Below the pieces are notes generated by a model that was not told the origin of the DNA, ran no database searches, and saw nothing but the letters and a program-made list of their open reading frames with translations. Shown in pieces: positions 50,205 to 57,848 of a DNA stretch of 64,000 nt. This DNA comes from Arthrobacter crystallopoietes (lineage in GTDB: Bacteria > Actinomycetota > Actinomycetes > Actinomycetales > Micrococcaceae). The stretch spans positions 1,240,001-1,304,000 of the forward strand of contig NZ_CP072014.1 in the NCBI RefSeq assembly GCF_017603825.1. Direction: 5' to 3'. Both the position numbers and the translations under genes were made by a program. Every line of letters begins with the position of its first letter. Position 1 is the first letter of the stretch.

Positions 50205-50876
50205 ATGTTAGAGACGACGGTGGCCGAGGTGATGGGCGAGCTGGCCGCGCTGGAGGATCCGAAAATGCGCGCGGCAAACGAGAAGCGCGGCGACGACCAC
50301 GGCGTGAACCTCAGCAAGTTGCGGGCAGTCGCGAAGCGGCTGAAGACGCAGCAGGACCTCGCCCACGAGCTCTGGGCGACGGACAACACCGCGGCGCGGC
50401 TGTTGGCCCTGCTGATCTGCCGGCCAAAGGCCTTCGAGCAGGACGAGTTGGACACCATGCTGCGCGAGTCACGCGCACCCAAGGTGCACGACTGGCTGGT
50501 GAACTACGTGGTCAAGAAGAGTCCGCACGCCGAGGAGCTGCGCGTGAAGTGGACCGCGGATGCGGATCCGGTGGCCGCGAGTGCCGGCTGGGCGCTGACC
50601 ACCGAGCGGGTAGCGAAGAAGCCCGAGGGGCTCGACCTTCCCGGGCTGCTCGACACGATCGAGGCGGAGATGAAGGACGCGCCGGACCGCCTGCAGTGGG
50701 CGATGAATCACTGCCTGGCGCAGATCGGGATCGAGCATCCGGAACACCGTGCCCGCGCGCTGGACATCGGCGAACGCCTGGAAGTGCTCAAGGACTACCC
50801 GACGCCGCCGAATTGCACCTCGCCCTTCGCGCCGAGCTGGATCAACGAGATGGTGCGTCGGCAAACCTCCGCCTGA
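50205..50876 (+). CDS. DNA alkylation repair protein, AlkD-like (HEAT-like repeats)
   Basis: 223 residues, GGGAGGGTGG upstream. All-helical repeat pattern: VNLSKLRAVAKRLKTQQDLAHELWATDNTAARLLALLICRP, then SRAPKVHDWLVNYVVKK, SAGWALTTERVAKK and WAMNHCLAQIGIEHPEHRARALDIGERL. This matches DNA-alkylation-repair HEAT-like proteins, which release alkylated purines without base flipping. It is 86 bases downstream of the Fpg/Nei gene; the pair suggests a small base-excision repair module. Confidence 0.85.
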   Translation: MLETTVAEVMGELAALEDPKMRAANEKRGDDHGVNLSKLRAVAKRLKTQQDLAHELWATDNTAARLLALLICRPKAFEQDELDTMLRESRAPKVHDWLVNYVVKKSPHAEELRVKWTADADPVAASAGWALTTERVAKKPEGLDLPGLLDTIEAEMKDAPDRLQWAMNHCLAQIGIEHPEHRARALDIGERLEVLKDYPTPPNCTSPFAPSWINEMVRRQTSA

Positions 50877-50915
50877 GGTGACGGACGCCTGCAAGGCGGG
50901 CACCGCCGTCGTTGG

Positions 50916-51968
50916 TCAGCTGGCGGTCGCCCGTTCGGTGGAGCCGCGGACGATCAGCGAGCTCTCCAAAGTGAGCTGGGGCTGCTCCAAGTCGCGGCCT
51001 TCGATCAGGCCGCGCAACTGTTCGCCGGCCTTGAGGCCCAGGCGTGCCGCGGGCAGGTGGACGCTGGTGAGGCCTGGGTTGCTGGTGGCGGAGTAGGGCA
51101 GGTCGTCGAAGCCGGCGACGGCGAGCTCGTCAGGGATCCGCACGCCGGCAACGCGGGCTTCTTGCAGCACGCCGTACGCGTGGGTGTCGGTGGCGCAGAC
51201 GACGGCGGTGACGCCCGCCTGCTGCCACTGCGGCCAGGCGGCGGCAAACGCCTCGGCTGAGGCGCCGACGTCGATCGTGGTGCTGATTCGGTGTGTCGGA
51301 TTCACGGTCATCCCCCGCTCGGCCGCCGCCTCCAGGAAGGCGCTCCGGCGGATAGCGAACGTGGCCGTTCCGGTGACGCTGTCCAGATAGGCCACGCGCT
51401 GGTGACCGGAAGCGGCCAGATGCGCCGCTAGTTCGCGCGCGCCGTGGGCGACGTCGAGGTTGACTGCCGGCGCGTAGGCCTCCAGTCCGGGCGCGTCGAG
51501 CAGCACCATGGGGCCGGTGGTAGAGAGGTCTTCGAGGAACGCGGCATCGGGGGCGTCCACCAGCAGGCCGGCCGGGCGCAGGGCGAGGATCCGCCGGATG
51601 TCATCGGCGCGCGGGAATTCACCGGCCTCGGTGACGGAGAGCAGCAGCTGGAAGTCCGCGCCGAGCGACTCGCGGACGCCGGCGATGACCTTGGCGAAGA
51701 ACGGGTTGGAAATGTCCGGCGCCACCAGGACCACGATGGAACTCACGCCCCTCGCCAGCGAACTGCCGACGCTGTCCACTACATAGCCGAGCTCGGCGAT
51801 CGCCTGCCGGACCCGGGAGATGTTGTCTTCGGAGACCCTGCCGCGCGTCTTGCCGTTGGCCACCAGGGAAACTGTCGCCGTGGAGACGCCGGCGCGTGCC
51901 GCCACCATCGCCGCGGTCACCCGCCGACCGGGAGGCAACGGCTGCTTCAAAGGGCGGGCGGAATCCAT
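50916..51968 (-). CDS. LacI-family transcriptional repressor
   Basis: 350 residues from ATG 51968; a start at 52028 would read through the repeat array. DNA-binding domain: VTAAMVAARAGVSTATVSLVANGKTRGRVSEDNISRVRQAIAELGYVVDSVGSSLARG, with a conserved hinge. The ligand domain (IVVLVAPDISNPFFAKVIAGVRESL, DDLPYSATSNPGLTSVHLPAARLG) follows. It is divergent from the nucleoside hydrolase-MFS-ribokinase operon, and two LacI-type palindromes lie between, so it most probably represses that operon in response to a nucleoside or ribose. Confidence 0.92.
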   Translation of the reverse strand: MDSARPLKQPLPPGRRVTAAMVAARAGVSTATVSLVANGKTRGRVSEDNISRVRQAIAELGYVVDSVGSSLARGVSSIVVLVAPDISNPFFAKVIAGVRESLGADFQLLLSVTEAGEFPRADDIRRILALRPAGLLVDAPDAAFLEDLSTTGPMVLLDAPGLEAYAPAVNLDVAHGARELAAHLAASGHQRVAYLDSVTGTATFAIRRSAFLEAAAERGMTVNPTHRISTTIDVGASAEAFAAAWPQWQQAGVTAVVCATDTHAYGVLQEARVAGVRIPDELAVAGFDDLPYSATSNPGLTSVHLPAARLGLKAGEQLRGLIEGRDLEQPQLTLESSLIVRGSTERATAS

Positions 51969-51979
51969 GTGCCCATGAT

Positions 51980-52019
51980 AAGCACGTCCAAGCACAGCCA
52001 AGCACGTCCAAGCACTGCA
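51980..52019. repeat. Ten-base tandem repeat array beside the LacI gene
   Basis: Four degenerate 10-base units (AAGCACGTCC, AAGCACAGCC, AAGCACGTCC, AAGCACTGCA), in phase with the DNA helix, immediately upstream of the LacI start. Confidence 0.8.
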
Positions 52020-52024
52020 AGGCA

Positions 52025-52036
52025 TCAAGCGCTTGA
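52025..52036. promoter_or_regulatory. LacI-type operator 1
   Basis: Perfect palindrome TCAAGCGCTTGA with the CG centre typical of LacI-family sites. Confidence 0.75.
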
Positions 52037-52048
52037 CGGTGTATCACG

Positions 52049-52060
52049 TCAAGCGTTTGA
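52049..52060. promoter_or_regulatory. LacI-type operator 2
   Basis: TCAAGCGTTTGA, one mismatch from perfect symmetry; centre 24 bases from operator 1. It overlaps the -35 box of the operon promoter. Confidence 0.72.
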
Positions 52061-52086
52061 CGTTAACGCCGGTGAAGTGTCACACT
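52057..52086 (+). promoter_or_regulatory. Candidate promoter of the nucleoside operon
   Basis: TTGACG (52057-52062), 18-base spacer, CACACT (52081-52086). A further dyad GTCACA/TGTGAC (52079-52095) covers the start-site region. Confidence 0.4.
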
Positions 52087-52137
52087 TCCTGTGACTGAAT
52101 CCCGCCGCGGCGGGCCCCGATGACGTGGAGAGAAAAC

Positions 52138-53184
52138 ATGGACGCCACTTCCGTGACCCCTGGACCGAAAAAGATCATCCTGGACTGCGATCCCGGGCAC
52201 GACGACGCCGTGGCGCTGCTCCTGGCCCACGGCAATCCGGAAATCGAGCTGCTCGCCGTGACCACGGTGGTCGGCAACCAGACCCTGGCCAAGGTCACCA
52301 AGAACGCCCTGGCCGTGGGCACCATCGCCGGCATCACCGGTGTCCCGTTCGCCGCCGGCTGCGACCGCCCGCTGGTGCGCACCATCGAAACCGCGCCGGA
52401 CATCCACGGCGAGTCCGGCATGGACGGCCCAGCCCAGCCGGAGTCCACCATTGAACTGGACCCGCGCCACGCCGTCGATCTCATCATCGACACGGTCATG
52501 GCGCACGAGCCGGGCACGGTGACCCTGGTCCCGACCGGCGGCCTGACCAACATCGCGATGGCAGCACGCAAGGAGCCGCGCATCGTCGAGCGGGTCAAGG
52601 AGGTTGTCCTGATGGGCGGCGGCTACCACGTGGGCAACTGGTCCGCCGTGGCCGAATTCAACATCATCATCGACCCCGAGGCCGCGCACATCGTCTTCAA
52701 CGAGAAGTGGCCCGTGGTCATGGTAGGGCTGGACCTCACGCACCAGGCGCTGGCCACCCCGGAGGTCGTCGCGCAGATCGAAGCCGTCGGCACCGGCCCG
52801 GCCCGTTTTGTCCGCGAGCTGATGGACTTCTTCGCGCAGACCTACAAGGACGCGCAGGGCTTCGACTTCCCGCCGGTCCACGATCCGTGCGCCGTCGCAT
52901 ATGTCATCGACCCCAGCGTCATGACCACCCGCAAGGTGCCCGTGGACATCGAGCTGCAGGGCAAGCTGACCCTCGGCATGACCGTCGCGGACTTCCGCGC
53001 CCCCGCACCGGCGGACTGCCACACATCCGTGGCAGTTGACCTGGACCGCACCAAGTTCTGGAACCTGGTTACCGATGCGCTGGTCCGGATCGGCGAGGTG
53101 GACCTCGGCACACCCGTCAACACCAGTACGACGGCGGCCCCCGCCTCCGCGGCGCCCGTCACCATGGGGGTGGCCGCGAAATGA
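52138..53184 (+). CDS. Nucleoside hydrolase (inosine-uridine-preferring type)
   Basis: 348 residues from ATG 52138 (GGAGAG upstream). The calcium-binding signature DCDPGHDDAVALLLA is at the N-terminus, LMGGGYHVGNWSAVAEFNIIIDPEAAHIVF carries the active-site Asn/Glu cluster, and HDPCAVAYVIDP the final Asp/His. It splits nucleosides into base and ribose. Ribose would then be phosphorylated by the kinase two genes downstream. The C-terminus has an added Ala/Thr-rich tail of about 25 residues. Overlaps the MFS gene by 4 bases. Confidence 0.92.
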   Translation: MDATSVTPGPKKIILDCDPGHDDAVALLLAHGNPEIELLAVTTVVGNQTLAKVTKNALAVGTIAGITGVPFAAGCDRPLVRTIETAPDIHGESGMDGPAQPESTIELDPRHAVDLIIDTVMAHEPGTVTLVPTGGLTNIAMAARKEPRIVERVKEVVLMGGGYHVGNWSAVAEFNIIIDPEAAHIVFNEKWPVVMVGLDLTHQALATPEVVAQIEAVGTGPARFVRELMDFFAQTYKDAQGFDFPPVHDPCAVAYVIDPSVMTTRKVPVDIELQGKLTLGMTVADFRAPAPADCHTSVAVDLDRTKFWNLVTDALVRIGEVDLGTPVNTSTTAAPASAAPVTMGVAAK

Positions 53185-54605
53185 GCGCCGTTCTCGACGA
53201 AACCAAGACCACCCGCGGCGGTACCACCGCCCTGATGGTCGCCCTGCTGACGGCCTGCGTGGCCTTCCAGCTGAACGCCTCCATGCTCAGCCCCGCCTTG
53301 GTCACCATGGGCGAGGAACTGCAGACCGACCAGGCCTCCATCGGCCTGTCCCAGACCTGGTTCTTCACCACCGCCGCGCTGTTCTCGCTGTTCCTGCCCC
53401 GGCTGAGCGACATCGTCGGACGCAAGCGGATCCTCGTCGGCATGATGTTGCTGACCGCTGCCGGCTCCGTGATCGCCGCGCTGGCTCCGGACGTCACCTG
53501 GCTCTTCGTGGGCCGAATCATCCAGGGCGTCAGCGGCCCCACCGTGCCGCTGTGCCTGATCATGCTGCGCACCGCCGTGCCCAACCTGAAGACTTACGGC
53601 ACGTTGATGGGCGTCATCCTCGCGGTCAACGGCGGCGTGGCCGGCGTCGATTCCTTCCTCGGCGGCTACATGGCCGAGCACTACGGCTTCCGCAGCATCT
53701 TCTGGTTCATGGTGGTCCTCGGTGTGATCGCCGCGGTCCTCGTCGCTGTGCTGACGCCCGAGAGCAAGCCGCAGGCCGGAACCCGGATGGACTGGACCGG
53801 CGTCGTCTTTATCGTGGTCGCCGTCGGCGCCCTGCTCACCGCCCTGAATGAGGCCGCCAAGCTGGTGGGCGCGTTCTCCATGGGCACGCTATTCCTCTCG
53901 CTGGTCCTGATCGCCGTGGCCGCCGCCGCCTTCGCCGCCTTCTGGGCCACCGAAAAGCGCACCAAGCAGCCGATGGTCGAGATTGTCCACCTGCGCCAGC
54001 GCTCCACCTGGGCCCCGCTGCTGACCACGGTCCTGACCATGACCGGCATCTTCGCCGTCATCAACGGGATTGTCCCCGCCTACGTGCAGGCCGCCGCCCC
54101 CGGCTTCGGCATCGGCCCCACCGAAACGGCGTTGCTCATCCTGACCCCGTACGCGCTGCTGGGCTGGGTCTTCGGCCCGATCAGCGGCCGCCTCGCGCCG
54201 GTCCTTGGCTACACCAACGTGCTGCGCATCGGCATGATCGGCAGCATCGTCTCGCTGCTCATCATCGTGCTGTTCGGCCTGGACAGCCTGCCGCTGATGG
54301 TCGCCGGCACCGCGCTGCTCGGCATCATGTACGCCGGCACCGCGAACATCATGCTCAACGGGCTCGGCGTGGTGCTCTCGCCCCCGGGCAACCCCGGCTT
54401 CCTGCCCGGCATGAACGCGGGCGCCTTCAACCTCGGCGCCGGGCTGAGCTTCCTGGTGCTGCCTGCGGTGCTCGTGGGCACCTCGGCCCTGGGCGACCGC
54501 GGCTCCTACCTCACGGTGGTGGTGGTCGGCCTGGTCATCACGGTCGCGGCCTTCGCCGCCTCGCTGCTGATCCCCAAACCCGTCGACGCCGAGGTGGCAA
54601 AGTGA
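53181..54605 (+). CDS. MFS transporter, 14-TM DHA2-like, in nucleoside operon
   Basis: 474 residues. Motif A is present as RLSDIVGRKRILVGMMLL, motif C region around GVILAVNGGVAGVDSFLGGYMAEHYGFRSIFWF. Fourteen hydrophobic segments can be counted, as in DHA2-type efflux pumps, but the operon places it as a probable importer of nucleosides or exporter of the released base. Start overlaps the upstream stop (ATGA); its own stop overlaps the kinase start (GTGA). Confidence 0.88.
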   Translation: MSAVLDETKTTRGGTTALMVALLTACVAFQLNASMLSPALVTMGEELQTDQASIGLSQTWFFTTAALFSLFLPRLSDIVGRKRILVGMMLLTAAGSVIAALAPDVTWLFVGRIIQGVSGPTVPLCLIMLRTAVPNLKTYGTLMGVILAVNGGVAGVDSFLGGYMAEHYGFRSIFWFMVVLGVIAAVLVAVLTPESKPQAGTRMDWTGVVFIVVAVGALLTALNEAAKLVGAFSMGTLFLSLVLIAVAAAAFAAFWATEKRTKQPMVEIVHLRQRSTWAPLLTTVLTMTGIFAVINGIVPAYVQAAAPGFGIGPTETALLILTPYALLGWVFGPISGRLAPVLGYTNVLRIGMIGSIVSLLIIVLFGLDSLPLMVAGTALLGIMYAGTANIMLNGLGVVLSPPGNPGFLPGMNAGAFNLGAGLSFLVLPAVLVGTSALGDRGSYLTVVVVGLVITVAAFAASLLIPKPVDAEVAK

Positions 54606-55561
54606 ATCAGCAGCCCGGACGCATCGTCGTCGTTGGTTCGCTGAATGCGGACCTGACCATCTACACCGAGCGGTTGCCCAACCCGGGCGAGACCCTGCAC
54701 GGCGAAGGTTTCGCCGTGAATCCGGGTGGCAAGAGCGCCAACCAGGCGGTGGCCGCGGGCCGGCTGGGCGCAGACGTCGCCCTGATCGGCGCCGTGGGCC
54801 AGGACGCCAACGGGGACATGTTGCTGGCTTCCGCGGCGGGGGCTGGCGTGGACGTTTCCCGGGTGCGACGCGCTGCCGATGTGGCAACCGGCGTCGCCGT
54901 CATTACCGTGGACGCCGCGGGTGAGAACAGCATCGTCATTTCTGCGGGTGCCAATGGCACTGTGGCTCCGGTCGACGTCACGGCCGCGAAGAATGTTTTC
55001 GACGGCGCGGCCGTGGTCTGCCTGTGTCTCGAGGTCGGTTTGGGGGCCGTGGAAGCGGCAGCAAAAGCAGGGCACGACGCCGGAGCAACAGTGCTGCTCA
55101 ACCTCTCGCCTTATGCGCCGGTGCCGCAGAGCCTGGCCGACGCCAGCGACGTGCTGCTGGTGAACGCACACGAAGCGTCGCAGTTCCTTGACGGCGCGGA
55201 CATGCCCGGACCTGTTGCGGACGCCGCCGCCTGGGAGCGGGTGCGGCTGAAGTTTGCGGAGCATGGGCTGGAGCGGGCCGTGGTCACGCTTGGTGCCCAC
55301 GGCTCCGTGGTGCTGGACTCGCAGGCCGACGATGGCCGGCGGATCACACGGATCGCCCCCACCAAGGTCGACGCCGTGGACACCACCGGCGCCGGCGATG
55401 CCTTCACCGGATCCCTCGCCGCACGGCTTGCCGCGGGGGAGACACTGGCCGAGGCTGCCGCCTTCGCCTCAGTCGCCGCGGCCCTCGCCGCGACGAAAAA
55501 GGGAACCCAGGCCGCGTATCCGCGGCTCGAAGAAGTGGAGCGGATGCGGTCAGCATCCTGA
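54602..55561 (+). CDS. rbsK: Ribokinase (PfkB family)
   Basis: 319 residues from GTG 54602. VVVGSLNADLTIYTERLPNPGETLHGEGFAVNPGGKSANQAVAAGRLG contains the substrate-binding GGK-x-x-N signature, and VDTTGAGDAFTGSLAARLA the PfkB C-terminal signature with catalytic Asp. It phosphorylates ribose at O5, completing nucleoside-to-ribose-5-phosphate salvage with the hydrolase. Last gene of the operon, followed by a strong stem-loop. Confidence 0.9.
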   Translation: MNQQPGRIVVVGSLNADLTIYTERLPNPGETLHGEGFAVNPGGKSANQAVAAGRLGADVALIGAVGQDANGDMLLASAAGAGVDVSRVRRAADVATGVAVITVDAAGENSIVISAGANGTVAPVDVTAAKNVFDGAAVVCLCLEVGLGAVEAAAKAGHDAGATVLLNLSPYAPVPQSLADASDVLLVNAHEASQFLDGADMPGPVADAAAWERVRLKFAEHGLERAVVTLGAHGSVVLDSQADDGRRITRIAPTKVDAVDTTGAGDAFTGSLAARLAAGETLAEAAAFASVAAALAATKKGTQAAYPRLEEVERMRSAS

Positions 55562-55591
55562 AGCAGGGGTTCGGGAACTGAACCACAACGA

Positions 55592-55625
55592 ACGGCGGGG
55601 CGCACCGAATGGTGCGCCCCGCCGT
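55592..55625 (+). terminator. Bidirectional terminator
   Basis: Perfect 15-base arms ACGGCGGGGCGCACC (55592-55606) and GGTGCGCCCCGCCGT (55611-55625), GAAT loop; convergent genes on both sides. Confidence 0.85.
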
Positions 55626-55653
55626 CGTTGTTCAACCGGGAAGGATCCCTGGC

Positions 55654-57555
55654 CTAGGCCTTCTTGAGCTGGCGGGCCCGCAGGAGCGGGGCGAAGAACT
55701 CGGCCAGCTCCGCGGTCGCCGTCAGCGGCAGGATGTTGGCCACGTACTGATCCGGACGGACCACCACGACCACGCCGCCGCGGTCGAGGCCGCGCGCTTC
55801 GAAGATGTCCTCATCCTTGGCAACGCCGAAGACCTTCTCGAGGTTGGTCAGCTGGAACGGTCCGACCTGGGGCTTGAACACGTCGGGCACCGCACTGATG
55901 TCGACGTTTTCGTGCTTCTGCTGGTAGACCACCTTCACATCGAACCACGCGTCGAGGTCCGCGCCCTCCGGGGTAGCCGCGAGCGGCGAGTCCGGGGCGT
56001 TCTTCAGCCACTCGGCAAAGTCGGCGACCGGCGAGGCTGCTCCGGCCTGCGCCTGGTCGGCGAAGACATAGATGCGCCAGCGGCCGTCGGCGGTGGCCAA
56101 GTGTCCGAGGTGGAGCGGGTTCGTGTCGCAGACGCGTGAGACCCTGGCGGACTTGAAACGCTTGCCGACGGGGAACCCGGTGGCGAGGTCCTGGTGGACC
56201 CGCTCGCCGGTGAGGATCGAGGGCGCGTACTCGGTCATGAAGCCCGCAGGGAACTCGGCGGTGCGGACGTAGAAGTCCTCAAGCTCGGAGGGGGAGTTGA
56301 ACTCTTCGGGCTTCTTCGCCATCAACGTCGACCATTCCTTGTCGAAGTCGATGAGGTTCTTCGCCACAACCTGGCGCTCGGCCGAGTAGGTGGACAGCAG
56401 GCTCTCCGGAGCGCGGCCTTCCAGCACATGCCCGAGCTTCCACGCGAGGTTGAAGCCGTCCTGCATGGACACGTTCATGCCCTGGCCGGCCTTGGCGCTG
56501 TGGGTGTGGCAGGCGTCGCCGGTGATGAAGACGCGCGGGGTCCGGGTGCCGAGGTCCTCAAGGCGCACGTCGTCGAACCTGTCGGTGAGGCGGTGGCCCA
56601 CCTCGTAAACACTGTGCCAGGCGACGTTCTTCACGTCGAGGGTGTAGGGAGTCAGGATCTCGTTGGCCTTCGCGATGATCTGCTCGATGGAGGTCTTGCG
56701 CACCGCACCCTTGTCGTTCTCGGGCACCACGCCGAGATCGACGTACATCCGGAAGAGGTAGCCGCCTTCGCGGGGGATCAGCAGGATGGAACCGCCGTCA
56801 TGCGACTGGATGGCGCACTTGGTGCGGATGTCCGGGAAGTCGGTGTTGGCCAGGACATCCATGACGCCCCACGCATGGTTGGCCGCGTCTCCGGCGACGG
56901 TGCAACCGATGGAGGCACGGACCTTGCTGCGGGCGCCGTCGCAGCCGACAACGTACTTGGCGTGTACAACGCGCTCCTGGCCTTCGTCCGGGCCCGCGCT
57001 GCGTACCAGGGTGACCTTAACGGGGTAGTCGCCCTCGTCGGTGACCTCCAAGGTGCTGAACTCCCAGCCGTAATCGGGCTTCAGGCGTGCCGGGGAGTTG
57101 TGGGCAAACTCGGCGAAGTAGTCCAGCACGCGGGCCTGGTTGACGATCAGGTGCCGGAATTCGCTGACGCCATGCTCGTCGTCGAGCGCGCGGCCGCCGC
57201 GGACGATGTGCTTGGGGTTCTCCGTGTCCGGGCGCCAGAAGTTCATCTCCGTGAGCCAGTAAGCCTCGGCGGTGATCTCCTCGGCGAAGCCGAAGGCCTG
57301 GAAAGTCTCGACGCTGCGGGCCTGGATACCGTCCGCCTGGCCGAGTTCCAGCCGTCCGCCGCGACGTTCGACCAGGCGCGTGTTGATGTTCGGGAACTGG
57401 GCGAGCTGGGCGGCGGCGAGCATGCCTGCCGGCCCGGAGCCCACAATGAGGACGTCGACCTCGTCCGGCAGTTCGGCGGGGCGATCGATGCCGACGCCGG
57501 CAGCCGGCTGGACTTTCGGGTCACCTGAAACGTAACCGTGGTGGTGAAACTGCAC
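55654..57555 (-). CDS. FAD-dependent aromatic hydroxylase, MobA/phenol 2-monooxygenase type
   Basis: 633 residues from GTG 57555 (GAGGAAA upstream). FAD motif VLIVGSGPAGMLAAAQLA near residue 35, the DG motif VVGCDGARSKVRASIG, and FITGDACHTHSAKAGQGMNVSMQDGFNLAWKL (GD motif) are all present, followed by a C-terminal thioredoxin-like domain as in 3-hydroxybenzoate 4-monooxygenase (about 639 residues). It hydroxylates a phenolic ring ortho or para to OH using NADPH and oxygen. A close paralog lies divergently at 57849, and the two share the 293-base intergenic region. Confidence 0.9.
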   Translation of the reverse strand: MQFHHHGYVSGDPKVQPAAGVGIDRPAELPDEVDVLIVGSGPAGMLAAAQLAQFPNINTRLVERRGGRLELGQADGIQARSVETFQAFGFAEEITAEAYWLTEMNFWRPDTENPKHIVRGGRALDDEHGVSEFRHLIVNQARVLDYFAEFAHNSPARLKPDYGWEFSTLEVTDEGDYPVKVTLVRSAGPDEGQERVVHAKYVVGCDGARSKVRASIGCTVAGDAANHAWGVMDVLANTDFPDIRTKCAIQSHDGGSILLIPREGGYLFRMYVDLGVVPENDKGAVRKTSIEQIIAKANEILTPYTLDVKNVAWHSVYEVGHRLTDRFDDVRLEDLGTRTPRVFITGDACHTHSAKAGQGMNVSMQDGFNLAWKLGHVLEGRAPESLLSTYSAERQVVAKNLIDFDKEWSTLMAKKPEEFNSPSELEDFYVRTAEFPAGFMTEYAPSILTGERVHQDLATGFPVGKRFKSARVSRVCDTNPLHLGHLATADGRWRIYVFADQAQAGAASPVADFAEWLKNAPDSPLAATPEGADLDAWFDVKVVYQQKHENVDISAVPDVFKPQVGPFQLTNLEKVFGVAKDEDIFEARGLDRGGVVVVVRPDQYVANILPLTATAELAEFFAPLLRARQLKKA

Positions 57556-57596
57556 GGGCTTTCCTCACTTCGTTGTGCCGTTGCCGGCCTGTCGTG

Positions 57597-57629
57597 TTCG
57601 ATATTAGAACGTTGCGCTCGATAATCGAA
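57597..57629. promoter_or_regulatory. Possible operator in the hydroxylase divergon
   Basis: TTCGAT (57597-57602) and ATCGAA (57624-57629) enclose a perfect 11-base palindrome TCGATAATCGA (57618-57628) and a related TCGATATTAGA (57598-57608); the two 11-base elements are 20 bases apart. May bind the nearby IclR-type protein. Confidence 0.35.
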
Positions 57630-57848
57630 TAGCTTTTGGTCTAAATACTGTAAGGCAAACATGACGTAGGTAACAACTACTGTTTCGTCCAAAGGGCGAA
57701 TGCGGGGTAGTGTCCGCGACTCGCTACTCGGTGCGTAGGCCGGGGAGACCGGCCGCGTCATTCTGCAGGGCAGAAATAGCTGGGCCCGGCAATGGCGCGC
57801 GTCTTAGGTTCAGGGGAGGCAATACCTTGACGACGAAGCAGGAGCACC

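Noticed and set aside
51980-52020. Short tandem repeats as a CRISPR array
   Set aside because: The units are 10 bases with no spacers and no cas genes nearby.
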